From the NCBI GenBank assembly GCA_008704415.1, contig VXIS01000021.1, positions 1-64,000 on the forward strand: 64,000 nt of DNA, read 5' to 3'. Shown here one piece after another: positions 33,368-45,041 of the stretch (position 1 is its first letter; the number at the start of each line of letters is the position of its first letter). Source of the stretch: Sphaerosporella brunnea. Its lineage: Eukaryota > Ascomycota > Pezizomycetes > Pezizales > Pyronemataceae. The notes below the pieces were generated by a model. That model made no database searches. It worked only from the letters and a program-made list of their open reading frames with translations, and was not told the origin of the DNA. Made by a program: the position numbers and the translations under genes.

Positions 33368-34457
33368 CAGTGTTGTACACGGTCCGTTCGGTCCAGTCCT
33401 CGCTCACAACCGAACTGGACTACATTTCGCGGCCCGGTCCATGGCGAGGACCACAACTGGCAGGCTTCGAGGCGACATGAACTGGACCGGCTGCAGTCAA
33501 ATGCGGTCAACCATGACCACGGTTGACGGCGGTCAATGGCCGTTGACGGTGGTCGACTCCAGTTCACGGCAGACGACGGATATGAGTGGGTTCGAAGAGA
33601 TCTATTCTAAAGATATACATACATAACATTCTACTCCTCGTTACCACAGCTCCGCTGAGTCGGCTCCCTTGCCTTGCGTTGTTTTTCTAACCCATCCTCA
33701 CAGAGCGTATCTAGCATCGACTCTAGCTCCCGAATATCATCGCAGCTGGCCGCAATCAAACCATCAAGTTGCCAACTTTTAAGACACTTAAGCGCGTTGG
33801 TTACGTCGTCGCCTAGGGCACACCGGCGCTGGGAGAGTGTGATCTTTGCCGCAGTGAATACCCGCTCATATCGCTGGGGACAGAGGAAAGCCCCGAAGAA
33901 GTCACGCTCCGTCTGTCGCAGATTTCCTTCGCCGCTGAGGAAACCGAAGTTTGGCTCTTCGGAACAGGACATACATAGTGCATGAAAGCTGAGAGGTGAT
34001 CGAGATCTGACTGGCAGCGTAGTTTTCCTAGGACATCGTGAATGATAATTGCGGGCGGTGGGATGTGTTCGCTGTCGTGCGGTGTTTGTTTGTCTTTGGG
34101 GGTGGTTGTGAAGGGTCCAGTTGCAGCAAAAAAAGTCACGGTGACAACCAGTCCTAAAAAATCGTTTCGGTGGTGAAGGCTCTGCCTTAAGGGGTAAGGC
34201 TCTGTTTCGGTGGCAAAGGGTCCGCAGAGGTTCAGGCTCCAGGTCCAGCGATGGCTCGGGGGAAACAATATGTACAACTACATATCTTACATAAGTACAA
34301 ATCTTACATAACAATTTCCTCAGTTGACGACCGGTCCAAACCAGTTCCATTCTTAATGGACTGGATCGATGCCGTCCGCCCGCAGCGCAGGCTGGACACG
34401 TTCAGAGCAGTCGGTTCGGTCCGGACTGCAGTCATAGCCGGACCGTGCCGAACACCG
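33368..34457. mobile_element. hAT-type element remnant
   Basis: Left end CAGTGTTGTACACGGTCCG and right end, in reverse complement, CGGTGTTCGGCACGGTCCGG form hAT-like inverted termini. GGTCCAGTCC and GGTCCGGACTGCAG subterminal motifs lie inside each end. A minus-strand hAT transposase tail lies between. The flanking octamers (ACTTCGTG, GCGCAGAT) do not match, so the boundaries are approximate. The size of 1.09 kb means most of the transposase is deleted. Confidence 0.65.
33640..33920 (-). pseudogene. hAT transposase C-terminal fragment
   Basis: FFGAFLCPQRYERVFTAAK, then ITLSQRRCALGDDVTNAL and LKSWQLDGLI match the hAT dimerisation domain (ERVFSSAK, RR, LKSW blocks). The continuing 239-codon frame to the right (to 34350) is not transposase-like. 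Confidence 0.75.
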
Positions 34458-35445
34458 GCGCAGATAGTCAAACCACGGTTTCCTCAGGCCTTTCTTCGGT
34501 GCCGAGCGATCTCTTCACTCCTCACATTCACAGCAAAAACAGAAACAAAAACAACGACAAGCGAGTTTTTTGGAGGATCGTGGATGGCAGTGGGGCTATC
34601 AGAAGGGGAGGTCCAAAAGAGGGCCGACAGGTCGGTCGCGCGCACGATTGGAGGTGGTAGTTGCACAGCGGTCATGTATACTCGCGAGGAATTCGACAAA
34701 AGACTGCTATATGTTTGCGCGCTGGCACCGGGAGACTGCGATCGACCACGTTTAAGTGCAGACAACCACAGTCAACCGGGAACATGGTCGACTGCGGTCA
34801 ACAGCAGGTGGTCCGAGCCGGCAGGCCCAAAAGACTGCTAGTCCTGGTCCTGCCTTACGACGTGAGCGTCACGTGCGATTCAGTCCATGTGGAGGGGGAA
34901 CTGGCCCAGACCGACCGTGAGAAGCACAGTGTATGTATCAGTGAAGATAAAACACAAGAAAAAGACAGCAACGAAGACGTTCAATTTTGAGGCCAGAGCA
35001 GGTTTATGTCATACTATCGCAACAGCATCTAGGCCTGTCTGGAACCGCGAGGTGTTCGACAAGACCACGTTATTGTGTCGCCGTCCGTCCACGCCCGGGC
35101 TTCCAGACCCATTTGGGCCGAGGAGGCTCTCGTTATACTCAACATGGTGTCAAATCGGGGCTTGTAGCTTTCAGCTATCTACCGCACACTGACCGGGAAT
35201 TGACTATCGCTTTATTGACTCTTTATCGACTCATACTATTAGCACTTCGGACCTCGGAGACTTACTGCGTGGCGCTATTGCCGTGCTTTCGCACAGGTAC
35301 AGTGGTACCGCGGGGCCGTGACACATAACCAGACGACGTGGAACGAATGCCGTCTGAAATTACCCGGAGCGACAGTGAATATACCGCAGTCATTCGTACA
35401 TTTCAATCCAGGGAAGTGACTGCTTGCTAGCAGTTCAGAGCTTAA
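34458..35445. other. Unannotated region with GGTCC-rich patches
   Basis: Scattered GGTCCGGACTG/CAGTCAACCG motifs (about 34735-34830) resemble hAT subterminal repeats. No gene supported. Confidence 0.35.
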
Positions 35446-35916
35446 ATGAGCCTTCGTCATCGCATGTCCTTAAACAGTGCCATGCCACCCAACAGCTTAA
35501 CCGCCGCCGCTACGCCATCTCTTCTCCGCCCCTTCCTTGCCGACTACCCTCGCTATCCTGCGTTTCACTCTTCGGACATGGACGGATTTCTCTGGCTTGC
35601 CAATGTTGCGGAGACGCACCTTACCTGTCAGCGCGAGCCCATTGAAGCATTGAAAGTGCTGGTCGTGCGTTAGAACCAGGTATATGAGCGACTCCAAGAG
35701 CCCGCCAGTGGTACCCCCATCATTCTATTGCATATATCTGTCCATGCGCACAGGTTCATCCCTCTGGACATATCCGCAGGAAGCAGACCCATTCGTGGCG
35801 GGCTACCGGTTACTACACCTGTTGGTGCTGGAAATGTGAACTATTGGCCTGCAGCGCTCACCTTGATCCGGCGGTTATGGAACGCAGTGTCTTCTGGTGA
35901 CCCGCACAGGGTATAG
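35446..35916 (+). pseudogene. Open frame with one internal TAG, unknown
   Basis: A single frame reads MSLRHRM, LADYPRYPAFHSSDMDGFLW and EALKVLVVR, hits TAG at 35671-35673, and then continues NQVYERLQEP, LDISAGSRPIRGGLP and VNYWPAALTLIRRLWNAV to 35916. A single nonsense change in a roughly 156-codon unit fits. No family recognised; a retroelement gag is possible. Confidence 0.35.
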
Positions 35917-36059
35917 AGTGAAATAAATCATATTTTTCATGCTGTGCTAGCCTAGCTGCTCTACCGCGTGAGCCGCAGGCACTGATGGGCGCATGTCATG
36001 GAGGCATAGCTGTCGAAGCTCGTTCGCAAACACTGACGGCAGACCACATTTCAAACGGG

Positions 36060-36176
36060 CATTGAACAGTAACCCTCAGTGGGTTTTTCCTCGATAAAAC
36101 ATTGCGTCTCTGGCTGAAAGCGAGAGAGCGAGGTTTTATCTTGGTCGCGATTCATTATCCTCATCATCGACATCAT

Positions 36177-36224
<48 letters not shown>

Positions 36225-36330
36225 CGTCATCACCATCACCATTATCAGCAGAACCAGCAGAGGTCGCATGACTGCGTGTTCGAAGAAGGCAACTACGAAT
36301 CCTCAAACTGACGGTCTTGACCAGTCTGGC
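36060..36330 (+). repeat. Duplicated locus with CAT/CAG microsatellite, copy 1
   Basis: TGGGTTTTTCCTC, CGAGGTTTTATCTTGGTCGC, then (CAT)n and (CAG)n, then GACTGCGTRTTCGA and ACTACGAATCCTCAAA. The same order recurs at 36755-37005. The CAG run (36187-36222) is longer here. Confidence 0.85.
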
Positions 36331-36754
36331 TGCACCGAGGTTGCCTTTCGCTCTTTCCGCCGGTATCGCTCACCAACCAGATGCAGTGTGCAGCAGAAAC
36401 AGAACCAGCCATAATTCCCATGACCGCCAGAGGAGTAAGATCGGTGATCCGCCGTGATGACAACTTTGAATTGCAGTATGTGGGATTAGCAAAGCAAATT
36501 CAATGCCTAAATCACGGCTTGACACTCCTCCTCTTCCAGCTCTCAACCCTCAAGCGGCCAAAATGGGGTTAAACCCAGCAGAGCCTCATCCTCTGCCTAT
36601 AAATACTGCCTCCTTCCTCCCTTCTCTTCTTTCCATCGTCAAAACAAAAAGAAGAACAGTGTGTAAACTGTGCACAATAATTATATTGAAAGAGCAAATG
36701 GCATACTGCAGGGCCCCCGAAACGTGGAAGAAAGAACAAGCCAACAGTGGCAGA
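36331..36754. other. Spacer between the two CAT/CAG loci
   Basis: No gene or RNA recognised. Confidence 0.35.
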
Positions 36755-36862
36755 GGTTTTTGTGCCCTTGATGGGTTTTTCCTCTATAAAACATCGCGTC
36801 TCTGGCTGAACGCGAGAGGGCGAGGTTTTATCTTGGTCGCGATGCATCATCCTCATCATCGA

Positions 36863-36893
<31 letters not shown>

Positions 36894-37005
36894 ATCACCA
36901 TCACCATCATCAGCAGAACCAGCAGAAGTCGCATGACTGCGTATTCGACGCAGGAAACTACGAATCCTCAAAACGACGATCTTGACCAGTCTAGCTGCAC
37001 CAAGG
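36755..37005 (+). repeat. Duplicated locus with CAT/CAG microsatellite, copy 2
   Basis: Second copy, about 690 bp from the first. It ends CTGCACCAAGGTACG, which could be a splice donor. A His/Gln-rich frame (36503-36985) spans it, but its repeat-driven composition gives no support for a gene. Confidence 0.85.
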
Positions 37006-37618
37006 TACGTCGTCTGCGGCTGAAGAAACATCTTCACCGCTCACATCTAGACCACTGGCCCGTGGTGCGAATATACAATGAGTGCTGACACGTGCTCGAA
37101 AGCAAATCCAGGCGGCGCTTCCAACTGATCCTCACTGCGGTCCTGTAAAATTTGGTTTGGATGGTGTCCAGACAATTGCTCTCTGCTGCCCTAGAACAGC
37201 GCCATACCATCAGCGGTGATGAGCTGCAACCAGCGCCGCGTGCCGTCATATGGATGTGGTTGAATGGAAATTCGATACTATCCCCCGCGTCTTGAATACC
37301 AACGCAGCCCCATATCAAATTGAACTGCCTAAAGGTGTTGAGATCAACAGTGATTACCGGACACAGGGCATAACTCGTATGTGAAGCCTGAAAACATGCG
37401 GCGTAGGTATATAGCCGCAAATTCTCGCGACGCATTCAGATAAACCGCGGTAGACACGTTCAAGACCCTACAGAATAACTGATTCGACCACGCTAGGCGG
37501 GTGTTGACAAACCCTAGCCCTGATTCCCACGCTACAAGCTAAAAAATGACCTCACTCCCATCAACACCCGCAACACCATCCAAAGCACGGCAACCAACAG
37601 CCCGAGAACACCTTCGCC
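37006..37618. other. Upstream region of the gene at 37619
   Basis: No supported gene. The last 80 bases are C/A-rich with few T, as in fungal 5' leaders, and end in TTCGCCATGG, a favourable start context. Confidence 0.4.
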
Positions 37619-38781
37619 ATGGTCCACACATATTCCGTTCGCTGGGACCCCCAGAGCACAGCGCAGCAGATACCGCAGGAAGGAGAGCTAGTGATGTTGT
37701 CCTTTGCGATGGACACCATCAACTTCCCCCACGGACCGCGATCAACCTACTGTCCTACGGCGCATCCATCGCAGATGAGCTGTTCTTGCACCCCGCTGCT
37801 TACCACGCCAGGGAAGGGCTGGCATTACGCGTTGGTGATATTCGCGTGGCGCGACGAGTCGAAGAAGGAGACGATGGTCATATTTCTGCCGGTTGTTTCG
37901 TATTCCAACCGACCGAAAGGCTTCACTGGCAGCGCCTGGAATGCCGACACCTGGATGCGCAACAACACGAACGAGGTGCAAAAGCTCTACCATCTGCCGG
38001 TCCCGGCGGCTGGTTGGACTCCGCCGCCGAACCCGCACCCGATGGCACCGACTGTCGCATTCACAAACTGGGTGAACAACCGGCCGTCGTGGATCGCGGT
38101 CGCCAATTCTACATTGAAGTTGGCAGACACTGACCAGGTTAGCTCGACCACCGCACAACGAGCGCGCACTGACAGAGGGAGTAGTGGCTCCGTCATCCTT
38201 CCGGCCCGGTGATGATTTGCGGCGGGGCCGCGGCGTTGACACGACTGCGCAACTTCAAAGACGGCGTAATCCCGACAAAACTGGCAGAGCTACAGTCGCG
38301 CAACCTGGCGTACCGCCCCGCGGCGTATTATGTCGAGATCCCCGATTTCCACGCCACGCATGCCGTCGTCATCAACTCGCTTTACAATGACGTCCCTCCA
38401 GCACTGCCACCGAGTACGGCGGACCATCTGGATGATACAGTCCCCTGTGAGTGGGCCGACAAGTTTGATCCCTTGAAGGCAAGAAGAATTGTCGAGGATT
38501 GGATCCTTTCGCTGGGGCCCACTCAATCCCGTGAATTGTCTGCGGAGATGGACGCTGGCGATGCCGATTCGCTGGCACGGCTGCCTGATATTGCGGTCGG
38601 TGAGGAGGCGTGGATTGACTGCAAGGGTGCGTGCAGCGGCTGTGCGCTTGCGGTGGAGACAGAGGATTATTGGTGCCGAGGTTGCCGGCTGATGCTTCCC
38701 AGCACTGACAAGGTGTTGCTGGCCACTACGGATGACGGTGTTGATGGGGAGGCCGCTGTTGAGGTGCACAACCGCTCTTGA
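37619..38781 (+). CDS. Two-exon gene, unknown protein with Cys-rich C-terminus
   Basis: Exon 1 (37619-38137, 173 codons) starts MVHTYSVRWD in a strong context (GCCATGG) and ends ADTDQ. A 47-nt intron (38138-38184) has GTTAGC, a CACTGAC branch and GTAG, and joins in phase 0 to WLRHPSGPVMICGG. Total 371 aa. Exon 1 is aromatic-rich (GKGWHYALVIFAWRDESK, FTGSAWNADTWMR). Exon 2 has a charged middle (KARRIVEDWILSLGP) and a Cys cluster CX3CX2CX10CX2C at about residues 319-340 (CKGACSGC, WCRGC), consistent with one zinc site. Nothing disables it. I do not recognise the family. Large overlapping frames on both strands look like shadows. Confidence 0.65.
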
Positions 38782-40861
38782 TCGCGGTGAATGGGGGGAG
38801 ATATGGGTACTTCAATTCACAATCCACACACTTGCTGGTTGAGCGTCATTTCTTGCTTCCACAAACACTGCAAAAATCATCGGCTTCGGCTGCAGTCGCT
38901 GTGTATTAAAGTGCCATGTTTCGTGATGCCAACCTGTGCTCCTCGATTTGTAAGCATCAATTGAAATCCCTTTAGCTTTGGGGGCCAGCTTGCAGTACAG
39001 TAGAATGTTCACTGGTGAACGCTTCGCCTATCGGGAACCGTGTCGCAGACAAAGCCAGATGGTGATGCAATTTTTGATAAGCAGTATTCCGCCGAAGAGG
39101 CGATACCATGGGCCACTGCTGGGCTCCAATTAGAAAATAGCATGTCTACTACGGGCACCGATCAACAGCTGCACTCCGCCGCATTGGAACTTTATGACGC
39201 CCGGCCCAATCAGCACGAGACGACAGGCAACGTCACACACCAACAAGCTGTAGGCATACTATCTCCGCGGGTTGTCCTGCGCTTTAGCGGGAGGCGTCAA
39301 TGTCTGCGTGTCGAAGCGCCGTTTCGCCATCTGGACATCTTGTGTGGCCGCGCATCTCGGATATACTGATTCCAACTGCCAACAATCACGGAACTGCCAT
39401 CACTTCGCCATAGGCCGTGCGTGAAGGGGTCCTGTCACAGCCACACGGTTCCTACATGATGCCAACTTGATGTCGTACGTTTGGGGCCCCGAATTGGAAC
39501 GTGCCATACTTTCTTTGGAGCATTGTTCGTCGCCAGTCCAAAAAGTCGTCGATTTACATATCCGTTGCCGTGCCATCACCGGCAACACTCGTTGCGGTAA
39601 GGTCGCCCAATGCCGTCATTCTAGATCCATATAGTGCGCTATCCTTTGCACTCAACTTCACCCATGCCGGCAGCCCTTTTCACGTCACGATCGCAGATGC
39701 GAATGCGGTCATCCCTTGTAATACCGTCGTCCGGTCGTACACCGTAGAAGAATTTCAGGCATTAAATAAGCAAGTAACGGGAAGGTAAAGTGTGAGTGAG
39801 GGTGCAAAAAGCGAGTTTACCGGTGTACAAACCTGGGAGTAACGGCCTATGATGGTCAATTGCTGTTGTTTGACAACGGCGGGGCAGCACCTGACGCAAG
39901 TCAACAAATATCACGGCCGTAGATTTGCTCTTCCTTCACTGCATTTATATCGGCTCTTCAGTGCCTTCGTAGAGGAGCCGGGCGCGGTGTTTCATACCAC
40001 GCTAGCCCCTTAAGGTTCCAATTATTGAGCGATCGACATAGCCGACTGGAGATTGAACTGGAAGTCGGGCAGGGGGTGTGCAGCTTAAATGAAGGCGAGA
40101 TCCTGGTCTGTGATCAATGAGGCACAGCCGAAAACGTCCGCAAACCGCGGCAGATGGACGACAGCATTACGGATGTGGTCCGTGCGAGTCTCTAGAGCGA
40201 AGGAAATGCCATTTTCTCCAGGCATGATGTATCGACTCGAGTTCACGACTAAACCAACTCACTAGCCAACCACCCCGAGACCATAAAAAGCCTCCCGAAT
40301 AGGTTGGAGAGCAACCGTACATTCCGTTACATTCTTACGGGACGTCACAGAACGGTTTGACTGTTCGAAACGCGGCATGAAGACGATATGTTAATCCTGG
40401 CATGAATGACGCAACAACTAGTGGCTCCCAGTGAGCAAGATCCTAAGCCTACCCTGCCACAACTGCGATACCCACTTGAACACCGATGGACGAACGATGT
40501 GCGGCCGATTGAGAACCGACAGGGAAGGAACAGGTCAACGCAAGTGGTTACATATATCTGCGACGACAGTGGACGCGGGAATGCAGCAAGACTGCCTTCA
40601 AAGACCAAACTCGAATCAGCAGCTTCTGGCCAGTCAGTCAGACGGGAGGATGTCATCGACTGAAAGGACATCGTCGCGAACGCCGGTGTCAAGCGCAATG
40701 AGGGAGTATTTGATACAGACTCAATGAGGGCACCTTTGAATAGTCTGAGCGTGAGGCATAAACGAGTTGTGGAGCGCGCGGAGAGTACATTGACGCGGCC
40801 GGTTTGTATATAAAATCCGCATGTGATCCATTACTCCGCAGGAAGTATCCAGTCGACTGGA
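38782..40861. other. Unannotated region
   Basis: About 2 kb with only short overlapping frames (for example 39040-39369 and 39501-39788), none with a recognisable domain. Confidence 0.35.
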
Positions 40862-40996
40862 TCACCTGCACGCGGTCCAGTCCTCACCTCCCGAAGGGAC
40901 TGCTGGCCCCGGGCAATCGCTCGGACCGGACTGCATGCTGTGGTGCAGGCCCGGTCCGTGCTCAGGGCTAGTCGGACTGGATTGTGAGGAACACTG
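40862..40996. repeat. hAT-like terminus with GGTCC motifs
   Basis: Repeated GGTCCAGTCC, CGGACCGGACTGCA and GGCCCGGTCCGTG lead to an end that reads, in reverse complement, CAGTGTTCCTCACAATCCAG, similar to the hAT end at 33368. The opposite end was not found. Confidence 0.5.
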
Positions 40997-41257
40997 CTAG
41001 CAGCCGGAACCTAGCCAGTCATGAATGGCATACATTTGGGAGACATATATAGCTAGCAGGATGCACCAGAATCGAGATATATTACCCGATATGTAGATAT
41101 CCCGTCAGCGTCCGCATGCCAAGGCGAGTCGCCATTATTCCCTATGTCCCGTGGCGCCCCATAGATCTGGAAAAATTATGCTGTATGTCATTGCGCCACC
41201 GCCGGCAGGGTAACTCCATGTGCGGTGAACAATGGTAACAGCTTGGACCAAGCATCC

Positions 41258-41359
41258 GGGGGCGTGACTCAGTGGTACCGCGCATCTCTAGCCCTGCCGA
41301 GTAATTGGACTTGGGTGGGCGACAATGAGAAGATCTGGGTTCGATTCCCAGCGTCCTCA
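41258..41359 (+). tRNA. Intron-containing tRNA-like gene, possible tRNA-Ala(AGC)
   Basis: A-box TGACTCAGTGG (41265-41275) and perfect B-box GGTTCGATTCC (41338-41348) are correctly spaced for a tRNA with an intron. The acceptor strands GGGGGCG and CGTCCTC pair with two G-U pairs, and the T-arm CTGGG/CCCAG is perfect. A candidate anticodon AGC (41290-41292) follows T33, with an intron of about 25-30 nt after it and a TCTC/GAGA stem. The D-stem pairs poorly, so it may be a pseudogene. A 22-T run follows five bases later. Confidence 0.55.
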
Positions 41360-41364
41360 CTTAC

Positions 41365-41386
41365 TTTTTTTTTTTTTTTTTTTTTT
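41365..41386 (+). terminator. RNA polymerase III terminator (22 T)
   Basis: An uninterrupted run of 22 T directly after the tRNA-like unit, followed by more T-rich sequence. It is far longer than needed for Pol III termination. Confidence 0.75.
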
Positions 41387-41389
41387 CTT

Positions 41390-43727
41390 TTTTCATCTTT
41401 CTTGACCTGGGACGGCGAATTCGGGTTTGACATACCTTTTTGGACTCAATACCGTTCGTTACAAGCAACCTAACCTGTTAGCAGCTGGCCAATGACCCAG
41501 ACCCAGACTACTATGCGTAGGCTCAATATGAGTAGCTTCCCAGTGCGCGCTCGCATTAACGCTCGTCCAGCAAAGTTTCTGCTACTCTCCGTCGGAGGCA
41601 TTCAGCGAACAATATCAAAAACACTGGGCTTCGACCGCTCGACCGCGTCCGCGGTCGTCAAGCCTGAACACAACGACTCATTGACTTGGAAACTGAGGCT
41701 CTTCAGCAACGGCGGGCATCAGGTCGGTTCCTCATTCGCAGCAGCTGGCGCCATCATCATTGTCGGCTCTCAGCTAGTATTGCGCACGAGCCTGAACCAA
41801 ACTCAAAAAGCTCGAGTCCGGCTCGAACCCGCTGCATCAAATCACGTTGAGGTGGTCCAGTTCGGTAGCGGTGCGGTTATGGAACGCGCACACTGATCTT
41901 TCCTATCTTCCGCTGGTTGTATCAGTCCGATAGATCCGTCAAATCGGAACCTGCGTCCAGGATAGCTTCCACGGCCGAATCCGCACACTCCCCACTTCTG
42001 AATATTGCAGCACCGCCCGCCTACCGAACGCAAGCGCAAAAGTGAGGACTTCGGAGCATTGTAGTCTAGCCACTCCCAGGACTTAGGGTTGTAGTATATG
42101 TTGGAAACTGGCTTTCTAGGCATGGTGAAGGCATGGATAAGGACGAGTAAGAGCGAGTGCTTGGAGTAGTGATATGCCACGATGGAGGACCGAATGACAT
42201 CATGGTGACGCTTGGGAGGGTATATACGCGCCTAGATAGCCTCTTAGAGCGTAACCAGACAATCACCTTTCCCATCATCTACGACCCCGCCTACGCTTGA
42301 CCTCCACACCTACACTATTTCCAACAGTATAACGCCGAAAAACACGTCGATATCGTGGCTCCAACCGGCTGTGGGTGGTAATATCGACTCGCGGAACGCG
42401 TTGCATAATCGGGTGCGTGCTATGAGGGATGGTTTGTAGGAGCAGCTTGCGTAATTCGTATCTCTTATCATGCCGAGGCGGGGAATTGATTGGGGCAAGC
42501 TGAGTCCCTGTTCGCAACGTCCTGAAGGAAAAATAACAATGCCTGGGCTACACTATATCCACTCCTCGCTATTTTGTCTTCTACGCGCCGGATGCAAAAC
42601 TGTAAGTTCGACCTGAGGTTGACTAATGCGGTGCTAACGATGGTGACAGTGTCCGACCTCAAGCCAGATGCTCTGCACAAACTGCTCAAAGGGTGACAAC
42701 GCTTGGAACGCGATATCTCTTTCGCCAGCAACATTGGTGGCTGAGCGGGTAAAGGGATACATTGCAGTCGCTGTTCAGCATTTGAGCATTTGGGGCGGCC
42801 GCGTGAGGAGACGACGGTGCACACGGTTTCGGTGACCAGACGGTTGACGTTTTCAAACTGGGGGCAGGCACGGCTATTCCGAGTCCGTAGGATTATCATA
42901 ATGGACCGATCGATATTGGCATGGGGAGCCTTCGTCTTCAGCCTGTTCGTACGATTAACAACATGGAAGTGACCCCACTGGGTTCGGTCCGAACTAGGCC
43001 TGTACACAAGCATAAGGCCAACTACGCCCACACACGCAGTTCCACTAACAGCAATCGAGTTTATCCAGTCCGAACAAACGACATATGGCATCCCTGGTGG
43101 AGATGTCTAGCTGGAATAACTGCCACGTGAAAAAGCCGCTGTAGTAGGAGGCGGGGATGCGTATTCACAGGTAGCTTCTCAGCTTCAAATCCAGCGCCGG
43201 TAACCTGCCGGCTGTTTGCCTTCGGGGGGGGAGTTGCAGCACAGGTAGCAGGCGATTTCGGAGATACCTTCCGCAAGACAGCTACGGTGCAGGATTAGCG
43301 CGCATAACTGCGGCGCCATCAATGCAGCACGCAGATGCTATGGTGCAAGCGGCCTTAAACCGACCCGTCGCTCAAAGTTTCCCCGACTTCAATAACATCA
43401 CAAGATTGCGCGACTGGTGGAAGCCAGCGCCTCAGTCTTACAGAGCGCATCTTATTTAGGGGACCGGAGGGCTGTTTCCCCAGAGTTCTCACGTGGTGAT
43501 CAGTTTCTTATAAACAGTCGTTGCCGTCTCCACCACCGCCGACGGGTCGGTTTAAGGCCGCTTGCACCATACAAACCAATGGATGTCTCGAACGGGGCTG
43601 GGTGCGGGCCCGATCACTGGAACGTGGCTGGGATGGGGTTGATCACTCGAACTAACGAAAAACAGTCCGAAAAACAACATAAATTGGCGTACAGGTTGAA
43701 AAAAACAGAAATTACCCCCAGACTTAC
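41390..43727. other. Unannotated region
   Basis: About 2.3 kb without a recognised gene. A GGTTCGGTCCGAACTAGGCC patch near 42980 resembles the hAT-type GGTCC motifs seen elsewhere. Confidence 0.35.
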
Positions 43728-44865
43728 TTACGGCGCATAAAAGGCCGGGTGACGGCGGTCCACGGCGTCCTGTTCGTCAGCAACCTCGGCACTACTGCCG
43801 GAGGCGCCACGAGCCAGGGTCGTAGAACGACCCGGGGCAGGAACACCGCGGCCACGAGACGCCGTCTGCGGGCCGGGGCGCGGCTTGAAACCGGGACCTG
43901 CAGCCACCGGAACCCAACCTGGGAGAGAGGAGGCAACGGAGGCGGCGGAGGAGGCGGAGGGGGCGGAGGAGCCGGAGGAAGCGGAGGGGACAGAGGAGGA
44001 GGAGGAGGCAAAGGAGGCGGAGGAGGCAGAGGAGGCGGAGGAGGCGGAGGCGACTGCCTGAGCGTAAAGGCGCTTCTCCCTCGCCAGTCTCGACGCCGCG
44101 GCTGCGGCCTCGTCCTTGGCGGCTGCGACCTCGTTCTCGGCCGCCTGTATTTTGAGTGCGGCCACCTTCTTTGCCATCTCTACGTTGGCGGCCACCATTT
44201 CCTTCTCAGTCTTTGCCGCGTTGAAACGCAGGTTGGCAGCCTCCTCCTCACGGAGGGCACCGTCAGCGCGGTGTTTAATGAGTTGCTGCTCCTGGTCTGC
44301 AGCATCGCTGCGAGTGTGGCCGGCTGCGGCCTCGAGGGTAGCACCCTCAGTCTGGAGCTCAGCCGCAGCCATGACCTGGTCAGCGGCATTGACGAGGGTT
44401 TTGGCGGCCTCCAACTCCTTGTCCGCGGCTTCCGACTTCTTTTCCGACGCGAGCTTTTGCGTGGCCATGTTGACCCGCTTGGCCTGGGCCCGAAGCTTCT
44501 CATCCACCTTCTTCTTAAGAAGAAGGTGCAGAGAGTGCAGAGCTTGGACCCGAATCTCCGAAGTGTCAACACCCAGCAGGTCCCTACAGCGCCATGTTGC
44601 ATCAGCGATGATAGCTATGTCAAACAAGATCACACAGAACGTACCCAAGTTCGAGGACTTTCTTGAACCACTGGTCGTCGGCCAGTGTCTTGCTGGCGAT
44701 CAAGCGCTCAGCCAGCGGTTTGCTCCACTTAGTGTGATTGTTCCTGTTGGACAACCACACCTCGTTGGCCTGGAAGTGGTCCTCCAGCTCAACGGACAGC
44801 TTTTCGAGTTTGTCGGCGTCCAAACGGAGCGGCTCAGCGAGGTTTGCGTACGAAGAATTTCCCAT
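43728..44865 (-). CDS. Alanine-rich coiled-coil protein, intact family member
   Basis: Exon 1 (44865-44645) encodes MGNSSYANLAEPLRLDADKL through TKWSKPLAERLIASKTLADD to VLELG. A 61-nt intron (44644-44584, GTACGT to CTGTAG) splits a Gly codon. Exon 2 (44583-43728) continues DLLGVDTSEIRVQALHSLHL. Total about 358 aa. Residues 90-225 are a long Ala/Glu/Lys coiled coil (EKLRAQAKRVNMATQKLASE, KKVAALKIQAAENEVAAAKD). A Ser/Ala linker coded by a GGAGGC-type repeat and a Pro/Arg/Gly-rich tail follow. No transposase or enzyme motif is visible. Broken relatives at 22.4-23.9 and 29.1-30.7 kb share exon 1, intron site and coiled-coil segments. An upstream ATG in another frame (44882-44874) does not lead into the splice. 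Confidence 0.75.
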
Positions 44866-45041
44866 CTGGTCATGTTAGCCACGAATGACGCGCGATGCGA
44901 AGATCAGCGAAGCCAGAAAATCAATTGGACTGTATGGGTGGGTGCAATGCAGGGGCGCTTACATTGGGCGTGCGATTTTTGGTTTCTGAAGGTTATGAGA
45001 TTGGGGGGTAGGCGAGGAGAGTAGTGAGTGTAAAGAAGGAA
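44866..45041 (-). promoter_or_regulatory. Promoter-proximal region of the coiled-coil gene
   Basis: Shared with 23897-24062 at the broken locus. Beyond 45041 the two loci diverge, so the TATA-bearing leader seen at 24063-24690 is not present here in recognisable form. Confidence 0.55.

Noticed and set aside
36503..36985. His/Gln-rich 160-codon frame
   Set aside because: The distinctive part is the CAT/CAG microsatellite and the rest has no conserved domain.
37546..38242. 195-codon plus-strand and 166-codon minus-strand frames
   Set aside because: Overlap the better-supported spliced gene; Arg/His/Gly-rich shadow composition and no splice partner.
43749..45024. Plus-strand Gly-rich and Ala/Ser-rich frames
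   Set aside because: Antisense shadows of the coiled-coil gene; the glycine run is the complement of its Ser/Ala linker.
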